DNA from: Sulfuriferula thiophila
Lineage (GTDB): Bacteria; Pseudomonadota; Gammaproteobacteria; Burkholderiales; Sulfuriferulaceae
DNA: 64,000 bases
Direction of reading: 5' to 3'
NCBI RefSeq assembly: GCF_003864975.1
Contig: NZ_BHGL01000007.1
Coordinates: 258,359-322,358, forward strand
This document shows positions 30,225 to 38,942 of the stretch, piece after piece. The notes under the pieces are model-generated. The model made no database searches. It was not told where the DNA came from and saw only the letters and a program-made list of their open reading frames with translations. The translations under genes and the position numbers were made by a program. Within the stretch, counting starts at the first letter, position 1. Every line of letters starts with the position of its first letter.

Positions 30225-31538
30225 TCAGACCTGTAACGACGCTACCAGCCCACCACCCTCTCGCGCAGAGAGATTGAGCTGCCAGCCATTGGCTTGCGCC
30301 AACTGGCGGGCAATGGCCAGCCCCAGGCCACTGCCACCGCTGGTCAGATTGCGCGACGTTTCCAATCGATAGAACGGCCTGAATACAGCCTCAAGCTGGT
30401 CCGCAGGTATGCCCGGACCTCGATCCATGATTTCGATCAAGGCACCATGCTTATTCGGTGTACAACTTATCTCTACTTGACTCTCAGGGGCGTAGCGCAA
30501 GGCGTTTTCAATCAAATTCACCACGATACGCTGCAATGCCTGCACGGCAATCGAATATTCATAAACCCCTGTTACATTACATACCACTGTGCCACCGCTG
30601 CGTCCCGCATCTGCAGCTATCTGGCACAGCAGGGCATGCAGATCCACCTGCTGCCTGGCTTCGGTCTGCAAGCCACGCGCCATATCCAGGAAGCCACCGA
30701 TCAACTGATTCATCTGCTCCAGATCGCGTTCTATTTGCGCAACCAAAGCAGGCTCTGCATCGGCTGGCAACATGGCGACCGCCAGGCGCATGCGCGCAAT
30801 CGGGGTACGTAAATCATGGGAAATTCCAGCCAATAACGTGGTGCGGTTGGCGAGCAAATCCTGCACTTCATTCGCCATCTGATTAAATGCACGCGCCAGC
30901 GTGACCAGCTCGGCAGCGCCTGTTTCTGGCAATGGTTGCGGCATCTGGCCCTGACCGACCTGGCCAGCTGCTGCGGCCAGTTGCGCCAGGGTCCGGGTAA
31001 TTCTGCGCACCACAATAAGTGCCGTCAGCCAGATCAACAGAGCGCCCAGGCTGACTAAACCAACTGCCGCCAATGGTGAACGTATGTTGTAACGATTCTT
31101 TTCGAATCCGATATGAATGTAATGTCCGCCCATTTGCAGATCAGCCCATACCCAGCCATTCTCACCGGCTTCCAGACTAATCTGCTGACCTGTACGGTGA
31201 GACAATGCTGCCTCGATATTACGGCTATTCAGGAATCTATCAGCGGGCACGTCAGCAATATTATCTATCTTGCTGATGCGCAAATGATGATGCTCGGCCA
31301 GTTCGCGTTCAAACGCGGGGCGTGTTTCGGGCGGCAATTCCACCCAGGTCTGTGCAGACAACACGATCAATGCCGCCAGATCATCTGCTGAACGGAGCGC
31401 CATAGGAGTTAGCACTGTATATGCAACCAAAGCAAGAGCGGCAGTCTGAAATAACACGAATGCCAGACCCAGCGTGGCCGCAGTGCGACCAAACAACGAA
31501 TCCGGCCAAAGCTTGACCGGACTACGCCACCATTTCAC
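30225..31538 (-). CDS. Sensor histidine kinase, EnvZ-like
   Basis: A 437-residue membrane sensor kinase. Two hydrophobic helices (about residues 15-40 and 150-170) bracket a roughly 110-residue periplasmic domain. A HAMP linker, the H-box (GISHDLRTPIARMRLA, with the phosphoaccepting His), N-box (NLIENALRYAP) and G-boxes (DRGPGIPADQLEAVFRPFYR, GGSGLGLAIARQL) follow. It most likely starts at a GTG (31538) overlapping the regulator stop codon as GTGA. The layout matches EnvZ, the osmosensing partner of OmpR, but the stimulus here is not known. Confidence 0.85.
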   Translation of the reverse strand: MKWWRSPVKLWPDSLFGRTAATLGLAFVLFQTAALALVAYTVLTPMALRSADDLAALIVLSAQTWVELPPETRPAFERELAEHHHLRISKIDNIADVPADRFLNSRNIEAALSHRTGQQISLEAGENGWVWADLQMGGHYIHIGFEKNRYNIRSPLAAVGLVSLGALLIWLTALIVVRRITRTLAQLAAAAGQVGQGQMPQPLPETGAAELVTLARAFNQMANEVQDLLANRTTLLAGISHDLRTPIARMRLAVAMLPADAEPALVAQIERDLEQMNQLIGGFLDMARGLQTEARQQVDLHALLCQIAADAGRSGGTVVCNVTGVYEYSIAVQALQRIVVNLIENALRYAPESQVEISCTPNKHGALIEIMDRGPGIPADQLEAVFRPFYRLETSRNLTSGGSGLGLAIARQLAQANGWQLNLSAREGGGLVASLQV

Positions 31539-32257
31539 TTGGCTATTCCTTTTGGTGCAAATAAATAACCCTGGCCCCACACTGTACGTATATAAGCCGG
31601 CTCAGCCGGATTGACCTCGATTTTGCGGCGCAACCTGGTTACCCGCACATCGATGCTGCGATCAAATGGATCCCGATCGTAACCTTTAAGCATATCCATT
31701 AACTGATCGCGCGACAGCACGCGGTTAGGATGGCTGGTGAAAATTTGCAGTATAGTGAACTCTGCCGAGGTCAGACTCACCTCCACGCCGGCCTTGCTTA
31801 AACGCTGCGCATCCAGGTCCAGTTCAAAATCACCGAAGCGTACCATATTCCCGGTAGCTGGTTGTTCTGTGGCTATCGCATCCTGCTTACGCCTTAACAC
31901 TGCACGTATACGCGCCAGCAATTCTCGCGGATTAAACGGCTTGGCCAGATAGTCATCTGCACCCACCTCCAGCCCCACTATGCGATCAATATCCTCACCG
32001 CGCGCAGAGAGCATAATAATTGGCATGTGAGCGTTACCACGCAACCGCCTCGCGATAGACAAACCATCCTCACCGGGCATCATTTGATCCAGGATAACCA
32101 GATCGGGCTTTACGCTTTGCAATACTTCATCCATGGCAACACCATTAGCTGCCAGGCTCACCTCGAACCCGTTGGTAGTCAGATATTGCTCAAGCAAGCT
32201 GCGTAAACCATCGTCGTCATCCACGACTAATATATGCTCTTTTACAGTCTCATCCAT
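31535..32257 (-). CDS. OmpR-family response regulator
   Basis: A 240-residue two-component regulator. The receiver domain has the acidic pocket DDDDG, the phosphoacceptor LVILDQMMPGEDGL and the switch lysine in LAKPFNPRELLARIRAVLRR. The C-terminal winged-helix domain (about residues 135-235) ends with VRVTRLRRKIE and VWGQGYLF, as in OmpR. ATG 32257 is preferred over an in-frame TTG six codons earlier. The kinase gene overlaps it downstream. The FadL-type porin gene upstream is separated from it by a strong terminator. Confidence 0.88.
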   Translation of the reverse strand: MDETVKEHILVVDDDDGLRSLLEQYLTTNGFEVSLAANGVAMDEVLQSVKPDLVILDQMMPGEDGLSIARRLRGNAHMPIIMLSARGEDIDRIVGLEVGADDYLAKPFNPRELLARIRAVLRRKQDAIATEQPATGNMVRFGDFELDLDAQRLSKAGVEVSLTSAEFTILQIFTSHPNRVLSRDQLMDMLKGYDRDPFDRSIDVRVTRLRRKIEVNPAEPAYIRTVWGQGYLFAPKGIAK

Positions 32258-32304
32258 ATATAACTCAGTCAACAATATTATTCGATAAAGTTTATCACGC
32301 CCAT

Positions 32305-32337
32305 AAAAAAACCGAGGGGTAAACCCTCGGTTTTTAG
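32305..32337 (-). terminator. Rho-independent terminator after the FadL-type gene
   Basis: ACCGAGGG (32311-32318) and CCCTCGGT (32324-32331) form a perfect 8-bp stem with a 5-base loop, extended by A-T pairs because A-runs and T-runs flank it on both sides. Read on the minus strand it ends in a T-run. It lies 35 bases after the outer membrane protein gene and before the regulator gene, insulating the two units. The symmetric A/T flanks would let it work in both directions. Confidence 0.88.
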
Positions 32338-32371
32338 CTACGAGCCAGCTTGTGACCGGCTATCGCTTAAA

Positions 32372-33595
32372 TTACATTTTCCAGCCGTAAGCCACACCAA
32401 TGATATCCTGGTGCATGCGAATTGTAGTTGGTGAAGTAGGAACGGCTGCATTTGGACCAGTGATAGAATTCTCAAAGCCGTGCGTATAGGCCACTGTCAA
32501 CTCACCACCAGTTGAAGTCAAGTAAGTAGTACCCATGGTCAAGTGATCCTTGATTACACCTGGAGCAACGATATTACTGAAAGCATCAGTAGCGTTAATC
32601 GGGTTATCGCCATGATTCCAACCAGCACGCATAGTCCAATTTTTGTTATATTTGTACTGAGCACCCAGTTTCCACACATCTATATCGTGCCAACCAAATC
32701 CACGCTGAGCAGTTGGAGTACCAATAGAAGCAACATTACCATAATTGATGCGCATGTAATCTAACGCCACAGTCAAATCAGGCATCATTTTATATGCCAC
32801 ACCTACGCTATAGTTCTCAGCTAAGTCCAGCGCGCCATTACCTGGAGCAAGCAGATTATCTTTATATTTGTCAAATTTTTGCATGGTTACTTTACTAGAG
32901 TATGATGCGCCAACTGTCAAATCAGATGTAAGTTTACCCATGTAGCCAATACGCACGCCATAACCGAAAGCATCGTCATAACCTGGATTAATACTATTGC
33001 CTGTACCATTACCATTTGCATTATCACTCAACATACCATCCGCTTTAAAACGCTGATATGCAATTAACGGTGAAATACCAATCGAGTGATTCGGTGCGAT
33101 TTTAAATGCTGCGGTTGGCGCAATTGCTAACTGAATTAAATCAACGCCCAGACGACCTGTATTACCATAAAAGTTAATGTTATTCGATCCTGGCTTATAG
33201 TCAGTATTCATGCCGCCGTTACCATATACTGTCACACCCAATGATAAGTCTTTATTCATCATTTTGTTATAACCAAACTCTGGAACAACGAAGTAATTTT
33301 TATCGCTTTGTATTGTTGTTGAGCTACCATTACCAGCACCAAAATCCATACTTGTCGCTTCACGACGTGGGCTGAAAATTGAAGCACCGAAATCAATACG
33401 ATCTCCAACGAACACCATAGATGCAGGGTTGTTAGCACCACCAAAAGCATCTTCAGACATGGCCGTAGCCGCACCACCCATACCGGCAGCTACCATACCG
33501 TAGCCGTCAGCGAACATACCGTTAGTTGCCATAGCAGCGCCTGGTAAAGCAATACCGGCAACAGCCATCACTGTCATTAATTTCTTCAATTTCAT
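32372..33595 (-). CDS. OmpP1/FadL/TodX-family outer membrane transport protein
   Basis: A 407-residue outer membrane protein with a signal peptide (MTVMAVAGIALPGAAMA). The mature N terminus TNGMFADGYGMVAAGMGGAATAMSEDAFGGANNPASMVF is the hatch region typical of FadL-type porins, which import hydrophobic compounds; the C-terminal strand ends in an amphipathic motif finishing YGWKM. It lies between the two-component pair and the 3' end of the sulfur-oxidation cluster, read in the same direction as that cluster. FadL proteins commonly import fatty acids or hydrocarbons. Whether this one handles a hydrophobic sulfur compound is a guess from its location. Confidence 0.85.
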   Translation of the reverse strand: MKLKKLMTVMAVAGIALPGAAMATNGMFADGYGMVAAGMGGAATAMSEDAFGGANNPASMVFVGDRIDFGASIFSPRREATSMDFGAGNGSSTTIQSDKNYFVVPEFGYNKMMNKDLSLGVTVYGNGGMNTDYKPGSNNINFYGNTGRLGVDLIQLAIAPTAAFKIAPNHSIGISPLIAYQRFKADGMLSDNANGNGTGNSINPGYDDAFGYGVRIGYMGKLTSDLTVGASYSSKVTMQKFDKYKDNLLAPGNGALDLAENYSVGVAYKMMPDLTVALDYMRINYGNVASIGTPTAQRGFGWHDIDVWKLGAQYKYNKNWTMRAGWNHGDNPINATDAFSNIVAPGVIKDHLTMGTTYLTSTGGELTVAYTHGFENSITGPNAAVPTSPTTIRMHQDIIGVAYGWKM

Positions 33596-33755
33596 TGTGT
33601 TATCTCCGTGTGAAATGTTTTATGAATCGAACTACTACAAAAATAACTTTGTCATTATTTTGTGAACCAATAGTACATTATTACTGTCTGCGTGAACAAG
33701 CATTAACTTAACAACGCATACTTTTGTTACATTTTTACAACACCAGCAAAGAAAA

Positions 33756-33797
33756 TGGCTGATTTATTAACATAGAAACATGTATATAAATCAGCCA
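33756..33797 (-). terminator. Inverted repeat at the 3' end of the sulfur-oxidation cluster
   Basis: TGGCTGATTTA (33756-33766) and TAAATCAGCCA (33787-33797) are exact 11-base inverted repeats with a 20-base loop. They begin 25 bases past the last gene of the cluster. On the minus strand the stem is followed by a short T-rich stretch (ATTTTCTTT). This is the likely end of the cluster transcript. Confidence 0.6.
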
Positions 33798-33821
33798 GAT
33801 TGTTCAAACTCTATTGCCTTA

Positions 33822-34958
33822 TCAGATCAAACCAGCACCTATATCTTCACCAGCCATTTGGCGTTTGACGTTTTCAACGTCCTTACGTGCCAACGCAAAC
33901 GGGAAAGAGAAAATGTCGGTTGGGCTGGAATCACCATAAGGACGGTTGCATGCTGACACTTCTTCGTCATCCTTGCCTGGGCAGCCTGATGTCTGGAACG
34001 GCTTGCCGGAATTCACCAACTCAGCCAGTTCATCTTCGGCCAGTCCGAAATCAATCACCTTGCCTTCAGCATCAAACATCATGTTGCTGATATGACCGCC
34101 TGCGTAGTCGATGATGAAGCGTGCTAATTGCACGCGGCGCCATTGTCCACGGTCACAAGCGGGCCAGTCTTCCATCATGGAACCTTGCTCCGGGAAGAAT
34201 GCAAACATGTGGTTATGACCGCCCATGTCTTTGATCTTCTGGCAGACTTCGAGGATTTCTTGTTCAGTTTCACCCATACCGCAGATCAGATGCGCACCGA
34301 ATTTCTCTGGTCCGAATATTTCTGCCGCCCACTCCAGCGCTTGCCAGTATTTTTCAAAACGGTGCGGGCTATCAACAGTCTTGCCACGGGTACGTTCAAA
34401 GATCGCCGGTGTAACCGCATCCAGTGCGATAGTAAAGATATCTGCGCCCATCTGTTTCAATCGTGCCAGATCTTCTTTTTCCATGGTGGTTGGATTTGAA
34501 AGAATAGACACTGGTATGTGCGGCAGTTCTTTCATCCACTTATCCAGCAATACAAAGGTATCGGAATCAGAATTAGGGTGAGTGATCATGGAGATGCACA
34601 TGCGCTGGAACTGACCTTTGTCATTGCCCAGCTTGACGCGCTCAATCACGTCATCATAGCGAGCGGTCGGCCATTCTACGCGAATAAAGTTACGATCAGC
34701 ATAATCACGCGTTTCTTCACGGTGACGCGCCAAACCACAATAGGTGCAGTTTGCACGACAACCTTCAGGATAGGTAACCAGCAAGTTCAAGCAATTGGTG
34801 CAGGCTGTACGATGCATATTGCCTGGTACCAGCCCTAAAGTAATCGCCGCAGCAGTACTCATCTGCACATATTCTGGCGAACGCATTTCCGGGGTTTTGA
34901 CGTGATAGTCGGGACGGTAAAACTGAACCACTTGGGGTTGATCTAAGACTGCGCTCAT
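33822..34958 (-). CDS. lipS2: Radical SAM lipoyl synthase component LipS2
   Basis: A 378-residue radical SAM enzyme with the cluster motif CRANCTYC (Cys67, Cys71, Cys74), an extra conserved CTNC (Cys53, Cys56) and biotin-synthase-like features (GMGETEQEILEVC). In the lipoate assembly pathway known from archaea and from sHdr-type sulfur oxidisers, LipS1 and LipS2 together insert the two sulfur atoms into a protein-bound octanoyl chain, replacing LipA. The location next to lipT, the lipoate ligase and lbpA supports this over biotin synthase. It is the last gene of the cluster and is followed by a terminator-like repeat. Confidence 0.82.
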   Translation of the reverse strand: MSAVLDQPQVVQFYRPDYHVKTPEMRSPEYVQMSTAAAITLGLVPGNMHRTACTNCLNLLVTYPEGCRANCTYCGLARHREETRDYADRNFIRVEWPTARYDDVIERVKLGNDKGQFQRMCISMITHPNSDSDTFVLLDKWMKELPHIPVSILSNPTTMEKEDLARLKQMGADIFTIALDAVTPAIFERTRGKTVDSPHRFEKYWQALEWAAEIFGPEKFGAHLICGMGETEQEILEVCQKIKDMGGHNHMFAFFPEQGSMMEDWPACDRGQWRRVQLARFIIDYAGGHISNMMFDAEGKVIDFGLAEDELAELVNSGKPFQTSGCPGKDDEEVSACNRPYGDSSPTDIFSFPFALARKDVENVKRQMAGEDIGAGLI

Positions 34959-34981
34959 GCGTATCTCCTTAAAAAAATGGG

Positions 34982-36049
34982 TTATGCTAAAAAATAATCG
35001 GGGAAGGCTATCCAGCTTTTGCGGTGCAAACTGTCCGTTTGCGCAGCCTCAGTCTTCCAGTATTGATCCAGCCATTTGCGGCGAGTAACCGCACGGCTTA
35101 CAGCCACTTCAAATTGGTCGCGCACGTCTTCTTCAAAATCAGCCAACGCGTCTTCGTCTTTATCCACTAACATCGCTACAGCAGCCTGTCCGGCGCGTTC
35201 ACCGGATATTACTGCCGCAGCAATACCGGCACCGGTAATAGGGTGTGTCAAACCCGCCGCATCGCCGGTAAACATTATATTACCAACTACCAAATTCTCA
35301 CGTAATCCACCTACCGGTATTGCACCACCTGTTCGGTAAGTTATTTCTTCGCCTACCAGGCCTTGCTCTACCAGTTGTTTATGCAGCGCATCCAGTGGTT
35401 TTTTCATGTCCGCTGCAAAACGTTTATCCAGACCTAGCCCCAGGTTAGCCCATTTACCTTTCGGGAACAGCCAGGCGTAACCACCGGGGTAATCCGCAGA
35501 TAGCCAGATATCTGTATCTACATATTCACGCTTGAGCGGCACAGTATATTGCCGGGTAGTAACCACTTCCATTTCCGGTAGGCCAAGGGACTCTGCAACC
35601 AGTGAATGCGGGCCATCTGCTGCAACCAGCAATTTATACTCTACAGTGACTTCACCCTTCGATGTCGAAATTCTTGCACTGGATTTCTCCGCGTCAAGGC
35701 TTACTAAACGGCTATTCAACCAGAGCTCAGCACCATGTGCACGTGCTTTATTAGCAATCGCCTGATCAAATGCCGCACGATTGATCATCAGACCGGGAAA
35801 TTCTGTCTCAGCAACGGCACCTGATGGCAAAAAGCTCTTCATGCCCTTAATATGCTGGTATAACACGCCATCCGCTTTGGCGTATTTACCCATAGGCAAT
35901 GGAATAAATTCTGCGCATTGCACAGGGATACCGATTTCATGCCGGCGATCTACACCGATAACTGACAAACCCCGCTCAGCAGCGGCTGAGGCGGCAGCTG
36001 CGCCAGCCGGCCCTAATCCTATTATTAAAACATCCGCTTTATGCATCAT
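34982..36049 (-). CDS. lipT: FAD-dependent oxidoreductase of the geranylgeranyl reductase family, LipT
   Basis: A 355-residue flavoprotein. The N terminus has the Rossmann motif IIGLGPAGAAAASAAAERG, followed by RRHEIGIPVQCAEF, typical of geranylgeranyl reductase-like enzymes, and GDAAGLTHPITGAGIAAAV for FAD in the C-terminal half. In sHdr gene clusters this protein is called LipT and is proposed to supply electrons to the radical SAM lipoyl synthases. Its ATG pair at 36049/36046 overlaps the end of the ligase gene. A role in chlorophyll or archaeal lipid reduction is unlikely given the neighbours. Confidence 0.78.
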   Translation of the reverse strand: MMHKADVLIIGLGPAGAAAASAAAERGLSVIGVDRRHEIGIPVQCAEFIPLPMGKYAKADGVLYQHIKGMKSFLPSGAVAETEFPGLMINRAAFDQAIANKARAHGAELWLNSRLVSLDAEKSSARISTSKGEVTVEYKLLVAADGPHSLVAESLGLPEMEVVTTRQYTVPLKREYVDTDIWLSADYPGGYAWLFPKGKWANLGLGLDKRFAADMKKPLDALHKQLVEQGLVGEEITYRTGGAIPVGGLRENLVVGNIMFTGDAAGLTHPITGAGIAAAVISGERAGQAAVAMLVDKDEDALADFEEDVRDQFEVAVSRAVTRRKWLDQYWKTEAAQTDSLHRKSWIAFPDYFLA

Positions 36050-37125
36050 GCTGCTGCCTCGGCGACATCGAGCGCTTCTCTGATCACGGCGATAATATCT
36101 TCAGGCGTAAGCGTCAACATATCGACCGTTCGTTGTTTAAAAAAATCAGTCACAATTATGCTTAATTTATCTTCGTGGCTATCTCGCAAAGCAGCTTCTA
36201 AATCTATTAGCGTTCGTCTCGGGCTGATAAACACATCACCACTAAACCATACCTGCTTGATGCGGTGCATAGTCCGATCATATGCAACATTTACCCTTAA
36301 CATACCGGCTGCAAATTTGCGTGCAGCTGTCACCACTGGCCTATCATCTGCCGGCCGTTCTATCATATTCACCCAGTCGGGATGATTGATCTCTTGCAAC
36401 GCCTCGGTATATAACTGCGTTTCTTCGGGAGTTAACTCTCCCGACGCAAACTGCACATTGAATTCCGCAGCCAGCGCTGTACTTATCGCCAGGAGAACAT
36501 CTGCACGCAATGGCGTATAGCCCAGCAAATCGGCCAGATTGGTTACGCGCTCACGTGCTGAAGCAATCGCCTTATCTGATAATTTTTCTGCCGGTATATT
36601 CAGCACCCGCAGCATTTTTTCCACATCGAATTCAATCAGCAATGTCCCCTGATACATCAGGGCATCACCATCAAACGCGCCACCCGTACCAGATATCTTA
36701 CGTCCTTCTACTTCGATATCATTCCTGGGTCTGAATTGTGCGGCGACACCCAACGAAGAAATCCCTCTGGCAACCGCTTCACAAATGCGCTTAGATATTG
36801 CCGTCATGTCGGCAGTACCCAGATCGCGCTTATGCAAATACAATTCCCAGCCCAGTTGTGTGGTGTCAAAGTAAATTGCACCACCACCGGTTATGCGCCG
36901 CTGAATTGTGACTGCATGGGTATTACAGTATTCAACATTAAGCTCTTGTTCAGCGCTTTGATGGAAACCAAGCAATGCACAAGGCTCAAATCCTAGAAAA
37001 CGTAATGTATTCGGAGATTTATCCTGCTGCCGCAATTCCAGCAATGCACGATTAAGTGCGATATTTTCTGCCGCCGGCCGTGTACCTGTATCGAGCACAC
37101 GCCACGTGTTTACTGGCAGTTCCAT
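36046..37125 (-). CDS. Lipoate--protein ligase, sLpl(AB) type
   Basis: A 359-residue ligase with the LplA catalytic core: RRITGGGAIYFD (residues 76-87) for the lipoyl-AMP site and GRKISGTGGAF with the key lysine at 143. The C-terminal ~100 residues form the accessory LplB-like domain, hence the sLpl(AB) name used for sHdr-linked ligases. It is thought to load octanoate or lipoate onto LbpA rather than onto the usual 2-oxoacid dehydrogenases. It starts directly after the lipS1 stop and overlaps lipT. This dedicated ligase is a strong marker of the sHdr-LbpA system. Confidence 0.85.
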   Translation of the reverse strand: MELPVNTWRVLDTGTRPAAENIALNRALLELRQQDKSPNTLRFLGFEPCALLGFHQSAEQELNVEYCNTHAVTIQRRITGGGAIYFDTTQLGWELYLHKRDLGTADMTAISKRICEAVARGISSLGVAAQFRPRNDIEVEGRKISGTGGAFDGDALMYQGTLLIEFDVEKMLRVLNIPAEKLSDKAIASARERVTNLADLLGYTPLRADVLLAISTALAAEFNVQFASGELTPEETQLYTEALQEINHPDWVNMIERPADDRPVVTAARKFAAGMLRVNVAYDRTMHRIKQVWFSGDVFISPRRTLIDLEAALRDSHEDKLSIIVTDFFKQRTVDMLTLTPEDIIAVIREALDVAEAAA

Positions 37126-38304
37126 TTAACCGCAGCAACCACCAACCGTCTCCGGTTGCCCTGCCGTAACTACCTTAATTCCAGAGAGGCTACTGCTGCT
37201 TGCAAAACTCGGACGCTTTGTGCGCTCGTGTTCAATCACCTTCTGGATGTCAACTTGCAATCCAGACTCGTCAGTTTCAATTGCCATTACTTCATCGCCA
37301 ATTGCGATGGAACAACATGCAGGCGTTACACGAACATCACGTTCCAGGCGCACAGCCAATTCGACCATACCATCCGAAGGATGAGCCAAGCCGTTCAAAC
37401 CAGCCATAACAGCATAGCTGTCGATCTCAAGCTTTACCCGACCCGGTGGTCTTGCGCAACCCAGCAATAATGGCACATCCGGCAGCGCGGCGCGCGCATC
37501 CATGAAGAAACGACCGACTTCCTTACTATCAGGTGTAACGAATGGACGATTTTCAGGGGCATAGAATGGCATTACCACTACCAGCACGACCGCTTGCGGT
37601 TTATGGCGCTGAATAATTTCAAGCGCATTCCACTCACCCAGCATATGGCCATAGTGCAACCCAAGCACAATGTGCGGCACTACTTTCAATTTTGTCGATA
37701 CGAGATACTCTAATGTTCTTTCAAAATCATCAACGGTTCTGCGCAAATGATAGACTTGCGTAATTGTATCTTGCGAACCGATTACGTCCATCATTGCCGC
37801 ATCAATACCGCAATCTTCCATACGGCGCGCGATATCCATATCGACAAGCGCTGTATGCATTGCAATTTTAAACTCAGGAAATGTATCCTTGATTTTACGA
37901 ATGGTTGCGTAGTAGTCGTCGTATTCAACTTCGTTGCGGTGATTAGAACCTCCCGTCAACAGCATGCCCTGTGCACCACCGTTAATCTGGTCATTAACCA
38001 CACGCCACAAATCTTCAGGTGTACGCGCAGCAATCATGGGCTCCAGAATTTTTGCCTTACAGTGATCACACTGCAGCTTGCAGTCACCACCTGTAATCGA
38101 AACAGCAGGCCATGCACTCTTACCACAACCAGTAATTTCGGAGCTTGCAAAGGCTTTAAATGTTGGCGTATAAAAATTCACTCGACCAACACGCTCTCCT
38201 TGCAACCCAGCAAATTTACTCTGCATCTCATTAACCAAGGCAGCATCCAACTCAATGCCATCCAATGGTTCAACACGCCCAACGACTTCTAGCCAATCAC
38301 TCAT
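37126..38304 (-). CDS. lipS1: Radical SAM lipoyl synthase component LipS1
   Basis: A 392-residue radical SAM protein. The [4Fe-4S] motif CKLQCDHC gives Cys75, Cys79 and Cys82, followed by GMLLTGGSNHRNEVEYDDY and a barrel similar to biotin synthase. The C terminus has a cysteine-rich GGCCG. With LipS2 it builds lipoate on a carrier protein by inserting sulfur at C6 and C8 of octanoyl. ATG 38304 is chosen because the longer open frame upstream lacks a ribosome-binding site and runs towards a strong hairpin. It sits directly before the ligase gene with no gap. Confidence 0.8.
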   Translation of the reverse strand: MSDWLEVVGRVEPLDGIELDAALVNEMQSKFAGLQGERVGRVNFYTPTFKAFASSEITGCGKSAWPAVSITGGDCKLQCDHCKAKILEPMIAARTPEDLWRVVNDQINGGAQGMLLTGGSNHRNEVEYDDYYATIRKIKDTFPEFKIAMHTALVDMDIARRMEDCGIDAAMMDVIGSQDTITQVYHLRRTVDDFERTLEYLVSTKLKVVPHIVLGLHYGHMLGEWNALEIIQRHKPQAVVLVVVMPFYAPENRPFVTPDSKEVGRFFMDARAALPDVPLLLGCARPPGRVKLEIDSYAVMAGLNGLAHPSDGMVELAVRLERDVRVTPACCSIAIGDEVMAIETDESGLQVDIQKVIEHERTKRPSFASSSSLSGIKVVTAGQPETVGGCCG

Positions 38305-38353
38305 GCTTTTTACCCGAAACCCTATTAGAAACAAGGTTTTGTAGTTTTAGAAA

Positions 38354-38383
38354 GCAACAGGGGCGATAAATCGCCCCTGTTGC
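38354..38383 (-). terminator. Perfect 13-bp hairpin between lbpA and lipS1
   Basis: GCAACAGGGGCGA (38354-38366) is followed by a TAAA loop and its exact complement TCGCCCCTGTTGC (38371-38383). It begins 20 bases after the lbpA stop codon. On the minus strand it is followed by TTTCTAAAAC, a weak T-tract. It can act as a partial terminator or a 3' stabilising stem, allowing much more lbpA/shdr mRNA than lipoate-assembly mRNA. Confidence 0.85.
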
Positions 38384-38402
38384 ATCACTTCAATCTAACT
38401 AC

Positions 38403-38840
38403 TTAGCAACCACCAAAGCCGTCAGCATTCATTTTTGTTTCGAACGCGCCAGCAACTGCACCGCCAGTAATTAAGGAACCAGACTCACCATCCCAGTTTG
38501 TTGGCTTCATTTTAACCAACCAGCCGCTACCATAGGAATCTGCGTTGATGGTGCCAGGCTTGCCAGCAACATCAGGATTGATTGCAAGAATTTCACCAGT
38601 TACAGGAGCTTTAACCGGACCAACCCACTTACCAGACTCTACTGTACATACAGATTTATTCTGCTCGATTTCTTTACCCACTTTTTTAGGGGTATAAGAA
38701 ACGATTTCGCCAGCCAATGAGCAAGCATAAGCAGTCATACCAATGGTAAGAGTACCATCAGCTTCACGGCGTGCCCACACGTTGTTGTCGACGTTGTAAT
38801 ATAGATCGTCAGGAAGGTTGCAACCACGTACTGTTGCCAT
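38403..38840 (-). CDS. lbpA: Lipoate-binding protein LbpA (GcvH-like), copy 1
   Basis: A 145-residue protein of the glycine-cleavage H fold. The lipoylation motif VESGKWVGPVKAP places the modified lysine at residue 71. The N terminus has RGCNLPDDLYYNVDNNVWARREADGTLTIGMT, the typical LbpA opening. ATG 38840 is chosen because GAGGAG lies 8 bases upstream; the ATG six bases earlier would leave almost no spacing. LbpA proteins carry sulfur intermediates for the sHdr complex and differ from GcvH, and no glycine-cleavage genes are near. A strong hairpin follows the gene. Confidence 0.9.
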   Translation of the reverse strand: MATVRGCNLPDDLYYNVDNNVWARREADGTLTIGMTAYACSLAGEIVSYTPKKVGKEIEQNKSVCTVESGKWVGPVKAPVTGEILAINPDVAGKPGTINADSYGSGWLVKMKPTNWDGESGSLITGGAVAGAFETKMNADGFGGC

Positions 38841-38942
38841 ATTCATTTCTCCTCAGAATGTTTTCACTAAATAAATATGCTTGCAACAACTTAGCTGCTG
38901 CAAACGGAATCCGCACAAATGCGAAATAAATAATGCAATAAA

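Noticed and set aside
33822-38304. Biotin synthase or other cofactor radical SAM enzymes
   Set aside because: Both proteins have biotin-synthase-like parts, but the adjacent lipoate ligase and LbpA point to lipoate, and biotin genes (bioA) are far away.
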